Positions 1-10,760 are shown, counted from the first letter of the stretch. The stretch: 64,000 nucleotides of DNA from Cronobacter universalis NCTC 9529 (GCF_001277175.1 NZ_CP012257.1:682001-746000), one strand, 5' to 3'. Made by a program: numbers and translations. The notes: generated from the letters alone by a model not told the origin.

Positions 1-1151
1 AGCTGCGTTTTATGCATCAGATAGTAGCGAAACGTGGAAAACAGGTGGTGATCGGGGCGGAAGGGCGTTTTCCAGAACGTATCCAGACGCCCCTGAAACG
101 TTAATCCTTCAATGTCATAGAGCGCTCTTCCCATCACTTTCAGCGGCTTGTTATGGATAAGCGCTGAAATCCCCGCGGTACTGTTGATGGTCACGACGCC
201 TGCCGCACCGCTCAGCAACTCCGGTAGCGGCAAATCGTGGACGTAAACCACCCGCCCGATTACACCATAGCGCCTGCTCAGTGTGTTAATCAGCGAACGA
301 TAAAGCCGGTGCCCTCTGTCCATTGGATGGTGCTTGATGACCAGCAGTTGCGAGGCTGAAGCGCAGCGTGCAAATGAAGCGATTGTCTCCTCAATAAAGT
401 CCCTCATATCGCCGTAATCGCTGTGGTGCCGTAACTGACTGTCGTTAAAAACCTGTAGCAGGGCGAGAAAGTATCGTCCGCGATACTGCGAGGCCAGTGA
501 ACGTCGTATGCGGCGCTCCGTGCAGCGATACCCGATTTTCCGCAGGGCGGCGCGTGTCCAGCAGGCGCCTTCATACCAGGGCGAAAAACATTTGTGGTGC
601 TGGTAGCCCGGAAACGCGCGGCGATGATAACACCCCATCAGATAATACCAGGCCGCGTGGCCGATACGCCTGAGGAGCGAAGGGGCGACGCGTCGGACAT
701 CAGGGACTGGCAGAAAAGGCAGGGCGCGATAAAACTTCGCCTCCCGCGGCAGCCCGGAAAACCCGTTCACCCCGTTCTCTTCCAGCGTGATAAAACACGG
801 GCGCAAATAGCCCTCTTCAAAGACCAGAAAACGTACCCCCTGCGCTTGCGCCCAGAGGCGCGCGGCCTGATGCAGCGGCCGGCAGTCGCCAAAGCACACC
901 AGCGTATCGAACGGCCACGCGCTTCGCGTTGCGGCAAGCCACGCCCCGAACCCCTTCTGCGAGCCTTTATATGCAAGGCTTTTCTCCTTGCGGCAGTAAA
1001 ACCAGTCGCCTCCGTTAAACACGACCTGTTTCGCCTCGCGGTCTTTGCTCTCCAGCCAGTTGCCGAGATCGCGGAAAAAAGGCCCCATCGGCCCTTGCAA
1101 AAGCAGGTATTTCTGGCCGGAAAGCAGGGTATCAAGAGCGCTGTGGTTCAT
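1..1151 (-). CDS. kpsS: KpsS, capsule polysaccharide modification/export protein (3' end cut by window)
   Basis: The frame is open from an ATG at 1151 to the left edge (383 codons, no stop), so only the last residues can be missing. The protein starts MNHSALDTLLSGQKYLLLQG and contains the family features QGPMGPFF, GDWFYCR, FEEGYLRP and, near the end, VTINSTAGISALIHNKP. KpsS is a cytoplasmic beta-Kdo transferase that, with KpsC, builds the poly-Kdo linker on the lipid anchor of ABC-exported capsules. It lies 14 bp downstream of kpsC as the last gene of kpsEDCS. No second capsule region is visible here. Assignment is by recognised family motifs and by the operon order. Confidence 0.92.
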   Translation of the reverse strand, partial: MNHSALDTLLSGQKYLLLQGPMGPFFRDLGNWLESKDREAKQVVFNGGDWFYCRKEKSLAYKGSQKGFGAWLAATRSAWPFDTLVCFGDCRPLHQAARLWAQAQGVRFLVFEEGYLRPCFITLEENGVNGFSGLPREAKFYRALPFLPVPDVRRVAPSLLRRIGHAAWYYLMGCYHRRAFPGYQHHKCFSPWYEGACWTRAALRKIGYRCTERRIRRSLASQYRGRYFLALLQVFNDSQLRHHSDYGDMRDFIEETIASFARCASASQLLVIKHHPMDRGHRLYRSLINTLSRRYGVIGRVVYVHDLPLPELLSGAAGVVTINSTAGISALIHNKPLKVMGRALYDIEGLTFQGRLDTFWKTPFRPDHHLFSTFRYYLMHKTQ

Positions 1152-1165
1152 TCGGCGTCACCGGG

Positions 1166-3193
1166 TTAAAAAAGCGCGTGGAAGAGATTGCGGGCTTTAT
1201 TGGCCAGATGCATGAGCGTTTTCCGGTGGCGTTGTAGCGCGTGGCTTCGCTGGGGGGACGCGCCGAGTAGCGCGACGGCCTCCTCGGCGCTCATCGGGGT
1301 TTTGCGTGTCGGGTGGAGGTAGAGAGGGTAATCAATCAGCGCGGTGTGGATAAGCGCGTTAAGGGTGAGCCGTCGGGCGCGGCGCGGGCAGGCGTATTCA
1401 TCGTGCGTCAGCCCCCATCCGGCGTAGAACGGCATGCCGTAGCAGAAAACCGTCTTGCCTCGCAGCAGCGCTTCGAAACCGGTCAGTGATGTGAGCGTAT
1501 GCACTTCATCGACCTGTTCGAGCACATCGGCGATATCCGCCTGCGTGGCGAGACAATCCGCCCAGCGCAGCGCGTCTGGTTCGCCGGGTTCGCCTGGCCG
1601 ATTGCCGCAAGCCACGTCCGGGTGCGCCTTGAAAACGATATACGCCTGCGGGTTTCTGGCGCGAACGAGACGCAGCAGCGCGGTAATCGTGTGGATATCC
1701 CGCGTGCCGCCATCAAGCGACGCGTCATTACTGACCTGGCCTGGCACCAGCAGAACACGCTGTCCCGATGCCGCCGAAGGCAGCCGCCACGCGGTGCCGG
1801 CGTTGTATTTACTGACGCCGCTTTCGATTATCTGCTGGCGCAGGCGTTCGGCGCGCATCTCCTGCGCAGGCGTCAGATGCGACTCGCTAAGGGCGGCTTC
1901 CAGATCGCTTGCGCGTGTAGCGTCGTAGTAGAGACCGCGTTTATCCAGTACGAGTGAAAGCGGAGCAAAAAGATCGGAGCCGAGGCCCGCCGAGCGCAGA
2001 AACGCATCTTCCATTCGCCACACGGGCATACCGTGCGCCTGCGCCGCTGATTGCCAGCGCGCTTCGCCAGCCGTTCCCCAGACCACGCAGGCGTCGGCCT
2101 GCGGCGCGCGGCGCGTAAAGCGCAGCCGGTTGTACGGTGTGGAGAGAAAGGGCTTCACCGTGCTGCGCTTCCAGAGCGTCAGCCCCGGCGCCCATAACGT
2201 GCCGCGCAGCGCCAGTTGATGTCGGCGCTGTAACGCCAGCCACGCCAGCACATCAAACAGCGTGCCGGGCTCGCCGGTTTGCGGATTAAGGTAACGTGCG
2301 TAGCGTAAATACGCGGCGCTGAAGAGCGCGAGCAGCGAAGCGCTGCCGCGACGCGCGGCAAGCGCCGCCGCCGCCGGGTGCCTGTCGTCCGTTAGCCCCC
2401 ATCCGGCATACCAGGGCTGGCCGAAGCAGACGACCGGCTTGCCCGCTATCAGCGCTTCAAAGCCGAAGTGCGACGTCACGGTATAGACGCGCTCCACGCG
2501 CCGCAGCAGCGACTGCGGGCTGGCGTCTTCGGCTATCAGCCGGATGCGGGCATCCGCGCCCATGTCGCGCAAATAACCGCGCTTATGGCCGCCCACGACG
2601 TCAGGATGCGTTTTAACCCAGATGTCGGCGCCGGGGTTCTCGGCGCAGGCCGTCTCCAGCATCAGGCGGAACGACGCCGCGCTGGCATTGCCGAGCGTGA
2701 CCGACATATCGCCCGCGGTCTGATCCACCACCAGTACCGCGCGGGTAGCTGGCGCGCCGTCAAACGGCGGCGCGTGGTTATACTTCGCCAGATCGCCTTC
2801 TACGATAAGCCGCATCGCCTCGAGCGCCGCTTCACGCAGCGGCTCGTTACCGGGCGCGTCCTGAATCAGCTTCTCCAGCGTGCTTTGTTGGCTTGCGTCG
2901 TAGTAAATGCCGTCGTAATCGATAACCAGCGAGAGCGGCGGATGGCCGTGCGCCGCCGGGCCGCAAGAGCGGATAAAACCGTCCTCAAGGCGAATCACCG
3001 CCAGCCCGGCCTGACGGGCGCGGGCCTCGGCCGCCGCCGCGCCGGGGCGATGCCCCCAGACGACGATAGCCGTGATATCGTCCGGAATAGCCCGGCGCGG
3101 CGTGAGTTTTCGACAGGGCATCGGCAGCAGATGAACCAGGCCGGGGATGCGCCAGATGCCTTTGGAGAAAATACCGGTTACCATCGTTTTCAT
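1166..3193 (-). CDS. kpsC: KpsC, dual-domain beta-Kdo glycosyltransferase for capsule linker
   Basis: This 675-residue protein carries two homologous halves. Each has the signature ED-[GA]-F-[IL]-RS ([11 protein letters not shown] in the N-terminal half, [12 protein letters not shown] in the C-terminal half), an LVxDxxGLYYDA-like segment, and a late FEAL(I/L)xGKxVxCxGxPxYAGWGLT motif. The family is known as a cytoplasmic pair of beta-Kdo transferases that extend the poly-Kdo linker between phospholipid and capsular polysaccharide, acting with KpsS. The length matches E. coli KpsC (about 675). It sits 4 bp after kpsD and 14 bp before kpsS, so the genes are surely co-transcribed. Confidence 0.95.
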   Translation of the reverse strand: MKTMVTGIFSKGIWRIPGLVHLLPMPCRKLTPRRAIPDDITAIVVWGHRPGAAAAEARARQAGLAVIRLEDGFIRSCGPAAHGHPPLSLVIDYDGIYYDASQQSTLEKLIQDAPGNEPLREAALEAMRLIVEGDLAKYNHAPPFDGAPATRAVLVVDQTAGDMSVTLGNASAASFRLMLETACAENPGADIWVKTHPDVVGGHKRGYLRDMGADARIRLIAEDASPQSLLRRVERVYTVTSHFGFEALIAGKPVVCFGQPWYAGWGLTDDRHPAAAALAARRGSASLLALFSAAYLRYARYLNPQTGEPGTLFDVLAWLALQRRHQLALRGTLWAPGLTLWKRSTVKPFLSTPYNRLRFTRRAPQADACVVWGTAGEARWQSAAQAHGMPVWRMEDAFLRSAGLGSDLFAPLSLVLDKRGLYYDATRASDLEAALSESHLTPAQEMRAERLRQQIIESGVSKYNAGTAWRLPSAASGQRVLLVPGQVSNDASLDGGTRDIHTITALLRLVRARNPQAYIVFKAHPDVACGNRPGEPGEPDALRWADCLATQADIADVLEQVDEVHTLTSLTGFEALLRGKTVFCYGMPFYAGWGLTHDEYACPRRARRLTLNALIHTALIDYPLYLHPTRKTPMSAEEAVALLGASPQRSHALQRHRKTLMHLANKARNLFHALF

Positions 3194-3197
3194 GGCC

Positions 3198-4862
3198 TTA
3201 CAGCGTCAGGATCACTTTCGCTGCAACCGCCAGCTGGTACAGGATGGTCGAAATACCGCGCGTCACTTCGATATTCTTCGACTCATACTTCGGCAGCACC
3301 ATCAGCTCGTCGCCCGGTTGCATCTCATCGACCTCTTCGGCGTTAAGCGCCTCGCCGTTCTGGCGGATCACGATAACTTTCGCGCCGCTGGCTTTCTGCG
3401 TCATACCGCCGCATTTGGCGATGTAATCCTCAGGCTCCAGCCCTTTCTCCCAGGTGACGGCGTTGGGGAACAGCACCTCGCCATGCACTATGATCAGCGA
3501 GGTTTTCTCCGGGATGGTAATCACGTCGCCATCTTCCAGCAGCACCGAATCCAGGTTTTTCTCATTCAGCACCACTTCGCCCTGTGGCACTACGGTGCGG
3601 GCTTTCGCCACGAAGCGACTGACCAGTTGCGCCTCCTGCATACGCAGGCGCGACTCCTCCTGAGTGGAGGACTGCGCGGAGAGCGACGCCTGCTCCAGCT
3701 TTTGCAGCGCCAGATCCAGCATCTCTTTCTGACGCAGCGCGACCGAGCGGCGGTAAAGCTTGATGGCGCTTAGCTGCGACATCGTATTCGGGCGCAGTTT
3801 CGCCAGCACCTGACGCATCGTGGCGCCGTAAGGCAGCACCATCGCATGTTCGCCGGAATGCGCGCCTTCCACACGCACCTGGATGGTGCCGGTGTAACGG
3901 TCAGAGCTCACCACCATTCTGTCGCCATCCTGCAACATGCGGCCTGCGGCTTCGCTAATCGGGAAGTATTCGCTCTGCTTCATCGCGCCCTGCTGGCGCA
4001 TCAGCGTGACATGCGTGGCGCCGGGTTTAGGCCGCGCCCAGCGCAGCGCCTCGGAAACCGGGATACGCTCATCGGTGAACTCAAAGTCGTAGCTGTTAAA
4101 AACGTCGCCTTCGACGCCAAAGGTGTGCTGGCGCGGGCCGACGATAATGGTGTCGCCGTCGGCAAACTGCGACAGGCTGAGGCTGCCGTTGAGCAGAAAG
4201 TCATACAGATTCACATGCGAGCGCGTTTTCTGGCCTCGCTTGACGGTGATGTCCACATAGCTGCCGCGATCGCTGTCCACGCCGCCCGCTTTGCTGAGAT
4301 AAGAGAGCAGGGAATCGGACGCCACGCCGCCATACAGCCCCGGCGTGCGGACGTAGCCCGTCACGAATACTTTCACCGGTTGCGCCTGGAGCAGCGAGGC
4401 GTAGACATTCACGTTGGATTGATAAACCTCTTTCACGCGCGCGATCACCAGTGCGTTGAGCTGGCTGTTCGTCACACCGGCGACCTTCAGCGGGCCGACG
4501 TTCGGCAGAAAAATATTCCCTTTCGGGTCGACGGTTAACGTGCCGTCGTAGGTGAAAGCGCCCCACAGACGCACCTGGATGGTGTCGCCGAGACCAATCA
4601 CGTAGTTGGGGTTAAAAGCGATGCCGGCGCCGCCTTCTGCGGCCTGCGACGTAAAGAGCTGCGCGCCGAACATGCGGCTCATCACCGTGGCAGGAGCGGG
4701 CGGCGGCGTGTTATCAAAGCCGTCCGCGGTCACAGGGGCCGGTGACGACGATGACAGAATGGGCGCCGCGCCGGTCAGCGCCGGGTCGGCGGTGAGATCA
4801 AGCGCGCTGGCGCTGGCCGACAAACAGAAAAAGATCAGTGAGGCGGATGAAACGTTTTTCAT
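3198..4862 (-). CDS. kpsD: KpsD, periplasmic/outer-membrane capsule export protein
   Basis: The protein has 554 residues from the ATG at 4862. The frame stays open upstream to 4910, but the internal start gives a clean signal peptide ([20 protein letters not shown], cleavage before LDLT) and is preceded by CGAGAGAG, so it is preferred. There is no lipobox cysteine, as in group 2 KpsD. A polysaccharide-export (Wza-like) domain follows ([20 protein letters not shown]), then SLBB-like repeats ([33 protein letters not shown]). Its known role is to connect the KpsMT/KpsE inner-membrane exporter to the outer membrane. It lies 28 bp after kpsE. Confidence 0.93.
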   Translation of the reverse strand: MKNVSSASLIFFCLSASASALDLTADPALTGAAPILSSSSPAPVTADGFDNTPPPAPATVMSRMFGAQLFTSQAAEGGAGIAFNPNYVIGLGDTIQVRLWGAFTYDGTLTVDPKGNIFLPNVGPLKVAGVTNSQLNALVIARVKEVYQSNVNVYASLLQAQPVKVFVTGYVRTPGLYGGVASDSLLSYLSKAGGVDSDRGSYVDITVKRGQKTRSHVNLYDFLLNGSLSLSQFADGDTIIVGPRQHTFGVEGDVFNSYDFEFTDERIPVSEALRWARPKPGATHVTLMRQQGAMKQSEYFPISEAAGRMLQDGDRMVVSSDRYTGTIQVRVEGAHSGEHAMVLPYGATMRQVLAKLRPNTMSQLSAIKLYRRSVALRQKEMLDLALQKLEQASLSAQSSTQEESRLRMQEAQLVSRFVAKARTVVPQGEVVLNEKNLDSVLLEDGDVITIPEKTSLIIVHGEVLFPNAVTWEKGLEPEDYIAKCGGMTQKASGAKVIVIRQNGEALNAEEVDEMQPGDELMVLPKYESKNIEVTRGISTILYQLAVAAKVILTL

Positions 4863-4890
4863 AACTCTCTCGGGTGTTAAAGCGGCAAGA

Positions 4891-6039
4891 TTAAGCGCGG
4901 TGATCGTCAATAATGGCCAGCAGCAGTCTGAGCGTGCCGAACAGCAGGCAGCAGATGAGCAGACAGCTGGCTAACAGGTAGAGCGTTTCCGGGTAGCGGG
5001 CCTCTTCGGCGAGCTGGGGAGAGCTGATCACCGCCAGGCTTTTCAGCTTGCGGGCCGATTCCACGCGCGTTTTTTCAATCGCCGTGAGCGCAAGCTGGTA
5101 CAGGTCGGTGTCGAAGGTCACGCGCGATTTCAGCTCTTCGAAATCGGCCGCCACGCGGTTAAGGCGGTCGCCTTCCGGGGCCGTAATGTTGCTTTTCTCT
5201 TTCTCAATCTGCGCGTTAATCGAGGCGAGCGTGTTTTTTGTAGTGATGACCGGCGGGGCATCTTCACGCAGATACGTCAGCAGCGTGCGCAGCTCCGTCT
5301 CCAGTCGAATTTTTTGCTCGGTCAGGTTGTTGACCGCCGAGCTCGCCGCCACGGCGGACGCCTGCGGATCGAGCATCTGGTTGCGGTTCTGAAAGGCGAG
5401 CAGCGCGCTTTTACTGGCATCGAGCCGCTGACGGGCCTTTTCCAGCTCGGCTTCGGCAAAGGTCTGCTGATCGCGGGCGATATGATGCGAAAGCTCGTTG
5501 ATAAACCGCTCAGACTCCTTCAGCACCGCCTGATTGAAGCGCAGGGCGAACTGCGGCGTAAAACCCTGGGTCTGGATGGTCAGCAGGCCGTTTTTGTTGT
5601 CGTAATCAATAGTGATGCGGTGACGGTAGTAATCGAGAAACTCCTCCGCAGTGGCCCCGGAGGAGAGGTGATAAAAGAGATCCAGCCCGCTCGCGCCAAA
5701 CGCCTGCTTAAAATTAAGCTGCTTATCGAGCGCGGCTAACAGATCCGGCGAGTGCAAATACTCTTTCAGGTACAGCGCGTCTTCGGCGGAGCTGGGGTTG
5801 GAGGCGCCCATCAGCAGACCAATATTGAGGCTGCCGCTGTCGATATCGCTGGCGCGCTTAATGGCGATCTGCGACTCGCTGACATAACGCGGCTGGCTGA
5901 AAATCAGCAGATAGACGCCCAGCAACAGAAACGGGGCGCCGATAACTATGTTCGCGCTGTGGCGCTGAAATAAAATAATCAGCCGGGAAATATCCAGACG
6001 CCGCATCCATGCCGTAAAACGCTTTATTTTAATGAACAC
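4891..6039 (-). CDS. kpsE: KpsE, inner-membrane capsule export adaptor (polysaccharide co-polymerase type)
   Basis: A GTG at 6039 gives a 382-residue protein that begins VFIKIKRFTAWMRR, the same length and layout I recall for E. coli KpsE. The frame is open to an ATG at 6147, but those extra 36 residues have no family counterpart, so I prefer the GTG despite a weak ribosome site. There is one transmembrane helix near residues 25-45 (ANIVIGAPFLLLGVYLLIFS), a long periplasmic part with heptad-like helices (AEAELEKARQRLDASKS), and a second membrane helix near the C-terminus (LLASCLLICCLLFGTL). It is the first gene of the kpsEDCS operon. No kpsF or kpsU precedes it, unlike E. coli region 1. Confidence 0.9.
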   Translation of the reverse strand: MFIKIKRFTAWMRRLDISRLIILFQRHSANIVIGAPFLLLGVYLLIFSQPRYVSESQIAIKRASDIDSGSLNIGLLMGASNPSSAEDALYLKEYLHSPDLLAALDKQLNFKQAFGASGLDLFYHLSSGATAEEFLDYYRHRITIDYDNKNGLLTIQTQGFTPQFALRFNQAVLKESERFINELSHHIARDQQTFAEAELEKARQRLDASKSALLAFQNRNQMLDPQASAVAASSAVNNLTEQKIRLETELRTLLTYLREDAPPVITTKNTLASINAQIEKEKSNITAPEGDRLNRVAADFEELKSRVTFDTDLYQLALTAIEKTRVESARKLKSLAVISSPQLAEEARYPETLYLLASCLLICCLLFGTLRLLLAIIDDHRA

Positions 6040-6504
6040 TGTGTAATAACCATTAATTTCATGAATAAAAGTTAGGTATTTATTTTTATAAAAAATGTTC
6101 TGGCGTCGTGCCGGGGGGGCCTGCGCTAAAAGCGTGCGCATGGCCACGGCGTTTAACCGAAAGCCGCCAGCATAGCCGTAAGCCGCCGTCCTCGCCGGTA
6201 GTAAAGCTACAAGCTGTTTATCGTTTTTATATATTGACGCTGAAAATGATGAAAAACGAGGAGAGATGACGTTAACAACGCACAGGCGACAGCCTGCTTA
6301 TCCTGACAACGATTCCGTGACATTTTCAATCCATGAGAAAACATAGCGCTAATAATAAAATTATTTGCCGCCGGATGGAGAAAGTCTCTTTAAAACGTTA
6401 ATGGGCAAATAGGGTTGATTAATTATCATAATAAGGGCTCATCAACAATGAGCGGATAATAAATCAGAATAGAGGGTGAGTATTAATCTGAGTAATAAGA
6501 CAGA
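6040..6504 (-). promoter_or_regulatory. AT-rich upstream region of the kps operon (no gene)
   Basis: About 465 bp lie between kpsE and the ettA terminator with no convincing gene on either strand. The stretch 6330-6500 is clearly richer in A+T than its surroundings. Because ettA, upstream on the same strand, ends at a good terminator, the kps promoter and any leader must lie here. I looked for a JUMPstart/ops element and saw no convincing match. Confidence 0.5.
6228..6255 (-). promoter_or_regulatory. Candidate sigma-70 promoter of kpsEDCS
   Basis: On the minus strand, TTTTCA (6250-6255) and TATATA (6228-6233) are separated by 16 bp, about 190 bp before the chosen kpsE start. This would leave a long 5' leader, as known for E. 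coli group 2 region 1. The call rests on box resemblance only. Confidence 0.3.
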
Positions 6505-6532
6505 TAAAAAACGGCCTTCTTGCGAAGGCCGT
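6505..6532 (-). terminator. Rho-independent terminator of ettA
   Basis: Read on the minus strand, ACGGCCTTC pairs with GAAGGCCGT around a 4-nt GCAA loop and is followed by a run of T. It begins 8 bp past the ettA stop codon. Confidence 0.9.
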
Positions 6533-6540
6533 CAGGGGGA

Positions 6541-8208
6541 TTACTTGGCGATACGTTTGTATTTGATACGCTTCGGCTCCAGCGCTTCGGCGCCCAGCGT
6601 GCGTTTCTTATACTCTTCGTATTCGGTGAAGTTACCTTCGAAGAATTCCACTTTGCCTTCGTCCTGGTAGTCCAGGATGTGCGTGGCGATACGGTCCAGG
6701 AACCAGCGGTCATGCGAGATAACCATCGCGCAGCCCGGGAACTCCAGCAGGGCGTTTTCCAGCGCGCGCAGGGTTTCGATATCCAGGTCGTTGGTCGGTT
6801 CATCGAGCAGCAGCATGTTGCCGCCGACCTGTAGCAGTTTCGCCAGATGCAGACGACCGCGTTCACCGCCGGACAGCTCGCCGACGCGTTTGCCCTGGTC
6901 CACGCCCTTAAAGTTAAAGCGGCCCACGTACGCGCGGCTCGGCATCTCGGTGTTGCCGATCTTCATGATATCCAGCCCGCCGGAGACTTCTTCCCAAACG
7001 GTTTTGCTGTTGTCCATGGCGTCGCGGAACTGGTCAACGGACGCCAGTTTCACGGTTTCACCCAGCGTAATGGTGCCGCTGTCCGGCTGTTCCTGCCCGG
7101 ACATCATACGGAACAGCGTGGATTTACCCGCGCCGTTCGGACCGATGATGCCGACAATCGCGCCTTTCGGCACGGAGAAGCTCAGATCGTCAATCAGCAC
7201 GCGATCGCCGTAGGATTTGCGCAGGTTGCTGACTTCCACCACTTTATCGCCCAGGCGCGGTCCCGGCGGAATAAAGAGTTCGTTGGTTTCGTTACGTTTC
7301 TGGTATTCGGTGTTGTTAAGCTCTTCAAAGCGCGCCAGACGGGCTTTGCCCTTAGACTGACGGCCTTTCGCGCCCTGACGCACCCACTCCAGCTCTTTCT
7401 CGATGGATTTACGACGGGCGGCTTCCTGAGAGGCTTCCTGCGCCAGACGCTGATCTTTCTGCTCAAGCCAGGAAGAGTAGTTGCCTTCCCACGGAATACC
7501 TTCGCCGCGGTCCAGTTCGAGGATCCAGCCTGCGACGTTATCCAGGAAGTAACGGTCGTGGGTAATCGCCACCACGGTGCCTTCGAAGTCGTGCAGGAAG
7601 CGCTCCAGCCAGGCGACGGATTCGGCGTCCAGGTGGTTGGTCGGTTCGTCGAGCAGCAGCATGTCCGGTTTTTCGAGCAGCAGACGGCAGAGCGCCACGC
7701 GGCGGCGTTCACCACCGGAGAGCGTCGCGACTTTCGCATCCCAGTCCGGCAGACGCAGGGCGTCGGCCGCGCGCTCCAGCTGCACGTTCAGGTTATGGCC
7801 ATCATGAGCCTGGATGATCTCTTCCAGTTTGCCCTGCTCGGCGGCGAGCTTATCGAAATCGGCATCCGGATCGGCGTACAGCGCGTACACTTCATCCAGA
7901 CGCTTCAGCGCGTTAACCACTTCCGCGACCGCTTCTTCGATCGATTCGCGCACGGTATGTTCAGGGTTGAGCTGCGGCTCCTGCGGCAGGTAGCCGATTT
8001 TGATGCCAGGCTGCGGACGGGCTTCACCTTCGATATCTTTATCGATGCCCGCCATGATGCGCAGCAGTGTGGATTTACCGGCGCCGTTCAGGCCCAGCAC
8101 ACCGATTTTGGCGCCAGGGAAAAAGCTCAGAGAGATATTCTTCAGAATGTGTCGCTTCGGCGGAACGACTTTGCCGACGCGATGCATGGTGTATACGAAT
8201 TGAGCCAC
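6541..8208 (-). CDS. ettA: EttA, energy-dependent translational throttle (ABC-F ATPase)
   Basis: This 555-residue soluble ABC-F protein has two ATPase domains and no membrane segments. Walker A motifs are GLNGAGKS (residues 39-46) and GPNGAGKS in the second half. Each domain has an LSGGE signature (LSGGERRRV, LSGGERGRL) and a Walker B (MLLLDEPTNHLD, MLLLDEPTNDLD). A charged linker (about 245-305, EKELEWVRQGAKGRQSKGKA) joins the halves. In E. coli EttA binds the ribosomal E site and slows the first elongation step when ADP is high. The C-terminus is basic (KRIKYKRIAK), as in the family. It lies alone between kps and slt. Confidence 0.97.
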   Translation of the reverse strand: MAQFVYTMHRVGKVVPPKRHILKNISLSFFPGAKIGVLGLNGAGKSTLLRIMAGIDKDIEGEARPQPGIKIGYLPQEPQLNPEHTVRESIEEAVAEVVNALKRLDEVYALYADPDADFDKLAAEQGKLEEIIQAHDGHNLNVQLERAADALRLPDWDAKVATLSGGERRRVALCRLLLEKPDMLLLDEPTNHLDAESVAWLERFLHDFEGTVVAITHDRYFLDNVAGWILELDRGEGIPWEGNYSSWLEQKDQRLAQEASQEAARRKSIEKELEWVRQGAKGRQSKGKARLARFEELNNTEYQKRNETNELFIPPGPRLGDKVVEVSNLRKSYGDRVLIDDLSFSVPKGAIVGIIGPNGAGKSTLFRMMSGQEQPDSGTITLGETVKLASVDQFRDAMDNSKTVWEEVSGGLDIMKIGNTEMPSRAYVGRFNFKGVDQGKRVGELSGGERGRLHLAKLLQVGGNMLLLDEPTNDLDIETLRALENALLEFPGCAMVISHDRWFLDRIATHILDYQDEGKVEFFEGNFTEYEEYKKRTLGAEALEPKRIKYKRIAK

Positions 8209-8442
8209 GTTGGACTTCGCCTCTTATCATGATTAAGGGTTTCTCAGCTGCGGAGTTTAGCTGTTTTCAACGCTTAATCCCAGCCAGCGACGCCGCGAAT
8301 GCGGCGTAAGAGGCATTAATGCGCGAATGGTAAAAAAATGTTCGCGACATGGCGCAACGGCCTTCGCCTGGTTAGCATGAAGTATCTGAGAATTTCAGGC
8401 GGCATGAGGCTGCCGGTCAGTCAATTAACATGAGGAAGGATT

Positions 8443-10377
8443 GTGGGAACATCCAGACAGGTCGTCTGGCGGTGGCTGGCGGCGGGCGTCTGCCTGCTGA
8501 CGCTCGGCCAGGCCGCACGCGCCGATTCGCTCGACGAGCAGCGCAGCCGCTATGCGCAGATCAAACAAGCGTGGGATAACCGGCAGATGGACGTGGTGGA
8601 GCAACTGATGCCCACCCTGCAAACCTATCCGCTCTATCCCTATTTGCAGTATCGCCAGCTTACTGACGATCTCATGAACGAGCCGACCATCGCGGTGCAG
8701 CAGTTTATTCAGGCGAACCCGACGCTGCCGCCGGCGCGCACGCTAACGTCCCGTTTTGTCAACGAACTGGCGCGCCGCGAAGACTGGCGCGGCCTGCTGG
8801 CGTTCAGCCCGCAACCGCCGGGCAGCACCGAGGCGCAGTGCAACTACTACTACGCGAAATGGAACACCGGCGACGCGCAGGGCGCCTGGCAGGGCGCGAA
8901 AGATCTCTGGCAGACCGGCAAAAACCTGCCTGCGGCGTGCGAGCGTCTCTTCCAGGCGTGGCGCACGTCCGGCGCGCAGGATCCGCTGGCCTACCTTGAG
9001 CGCATTCGTCTTGCGATGAAAGAGGGCAACACCTCGCTCGTCAGTTCGCTCGCGAGCCAGCTGCCGCCGGATTATCAGACTATCAGCAGCGCGCTGGTGA
9101 GCCTGGCGAACGATCCCAACAGCGTGATGACCTTTGTGCGCAGCGTCGGCGCGACCGATTTCACGCGCCAGATGGCCGCGGTGGCGTTCGCCAGCGTCGC
9201 CCGTCAGGATGTGGAAAACGCCCGGCTGATGATCCCCTCGCTCATCCAGGCGCAGCAACTGAACGACGCCCAGGCGCAGGAGCTGCGCGATATCGTGGCG
9301 TGGCGGCTGATGGGCAGCGATGTCACCGAAGAGCAGGCCCGCTGGCGCGACGACGCGATCATGCGTTCAGAATCCACATCGCTTATCGAGCGCCGGGTGC
9401 GCATGGCGCTCGGCACCGGCGATCGCAGCGGGCTGAACACCTGGCTTGCGCGCCTGCCGATGGAGGCGAAAGAAAAAGACGAATGGCGCTACTGGCAGGC
9501 CGATCTTCTGATGGAGCGCGGGCGCGATGACGAGGCCAAAACCATTCTGCATTCGCTGATGCAGCAGCGCGGTTTCTACCCCATGGCGGCGGCGCAGCGG
9601 CTCGGCGAAGATTACCCGCTGCGTGTCGATAAAGCGCCAGCGGTAAACGGCGCGCTGTTTGAAGGCGCAGAGATGGCGCGCGTGCGCGAGCTGATGTACT
9701 GGGGCCTTGATAACACCGCGCGCAGCGAATGGGCGAATCTCGTCACCAGCCGCAGCAAGCAGGAGCAGGCGGCGCTGGCGCGCTACGCGTTTGACCGCAA
9801 CTGGTGGGATCTGAGCGTGCAGGCGACGATCGCCGGTAAGCTCTGGGATCAGCTCGAAGAGCGCTTCCCGCTGGCCTATAAAGATCTCTTCGCCCGCTAC
9901 GTGAGCGACAAAGCCGTTCCGCAGAGCTACGCGATGGCGATCGCCCGCCAGGAGAGCGCCTGGAACCCGAAAGTGCGCTCGCCGGTCGGCGCGGCTGGCC
10001 TGATGCAATTAATGCCAGGCACCGCCACCCACACGGTGAAGATGTTCAATCTGCCAGGCTACAGCAGCAGCGCGCAGCTTCTCGACCCGGAAACCAACAT
10101 CCAGATAGGCACCAGCTATTTGCAGTACGTCTACGGGATGTTCGACAACAACCGTATTTTCGCTTCCGCGGCTTATAACGCCGGGCCGGGGCGCGTGCGC
10201 ACCTGGCTTGGCAACAGCGCCGGGCGTATCGACGCGGTCGCGTTTGTCGAAAGTATTCCGTTCTCCGAGACGCGCGGGTATGTGAAGAACGTGCTGGCGT
10301 ATGATGCTTATTACCGCTATTTCATGGGCGGTAAGCCGGTATTGATGAGCGATGCGGAGTGGAGCCGTCGTTACTGA
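8443..10377 (+). CDS. slt: Slt (SltY), soluble lytic murein transglycosylase
   Basis: A GTG start at 8443 is preceded by a strong AGGAAGGA. The nearby ATG at 8430 is out of frame. The 644-residue product has a signal peptide (cut after ARA, about residue 27), a long alpha-helical doughnut domain, and a C-terminal SLT domain. The catalytic glutamate is E504 in [11 protein letters not shown], followed by [10 protein letters not shown] and YNAGPGRV. It cleaves the MurNAc-GlcNAc bond in periplasmic peptidoglycan, forming 1,6-anhydroMurNAc. Sequence and length match E. coli Slt70 closely. trpR follows, with its promoter overlapping the end of slt. Confidence 0.97.
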
Positions 10378-10419
10378 CTGGCGGCGTTGTGCTATCCTGT
10401 CGTACTAGTGAACGAGTAT
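10371..10419 (+). promoter_or_regulatory. trpR promoter with overlapping Trp operator
   Basis: TTACTG (10371-10376) and TATCCT (10393-10398) are spaced by 16 bp. Immediately after, GTACTAGTGAACGAGTAT (10402-10419) is an imperfect palindrome with the CTAG...CGAG half sites of a Trp repressor operator. The neighbouring GCTATC and GAGTA blocks resemble the autoregulated trpR promoter of E. coli. The element starts inside the last codons of slt. Confidence 0.7.
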
Positions 10420-10430
10420 GGCGGCATCTG

Positions 10431-10760
10431 ATGACTCAACATTCAACCTATTCCGCGGCCCAGGCCGAACAGAGTAATCAGGAGTGGCTGCGCTTTGTGG
10501 CGCTCCTGAAACAATCTTTCGATAACGATCTGCATCTTCCGTTGCTGACGCTGCTGCTGACGCCGGACGAACGCGCCGCGCTCGGCACGCGCGTGCGGAT
10601 CATTGAAGAGCTGCTGCGCGGAGAGATGAGCCAGCGCGAACTGAAAAGCGAGCTGGGCGCGGGGATCGCGACGATCACCCGCGGCTCTAACAGCCTGAAA
10701 GCGGCGCCGCCGGAGCTGCGCCAGTGGCTCGAGCAGGAGCTGTTACAGGCTCAGCGGTAA
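10431..10760 (+). CDS. trpR: TrpR, tryptophan-dependent repressor
   Basis: The start at 10431 gives the usual short repressor (109 residues, [20 protein letters not shown]). A longer frame back to 10359 would run through the promoter and operator and is rejected. The helix-turn-helix is [25 protein letters not shown], with the tryptophan-binding surface in the preceding helices ([12 protein letters not shown]). TrpR represses trp, aroH, mtr and its own gene when tryptophan is abundant. The stop overlaps the convergent yjjX stop by 10 bp. Confidence 0.97.

Noticed and set aside
767..1135. 122-codon minus-strand frame near the left edge
   Set aside because: It overlaps kpsS in a different frame; the kpsS frame from 1151 has clear family motifs and stays open to the window edge.
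6040..6504. JUMPstart/ops element for RfaH upstream of kpsE
   Set aside because: Only loose likeness (GGCGGCTTTCGG, GGCGGCTTACGG on the minus strand) to GGCGGTAGCGTG; not close enough to call.
6847..8232. Antisense open frame (461 codons) opposite ettA
   Set aside because: EttA motifs are unmistakable on the minus strand; the plus frame has no motifs and is rich in Phe, His and Arg, as expected for a shadow.
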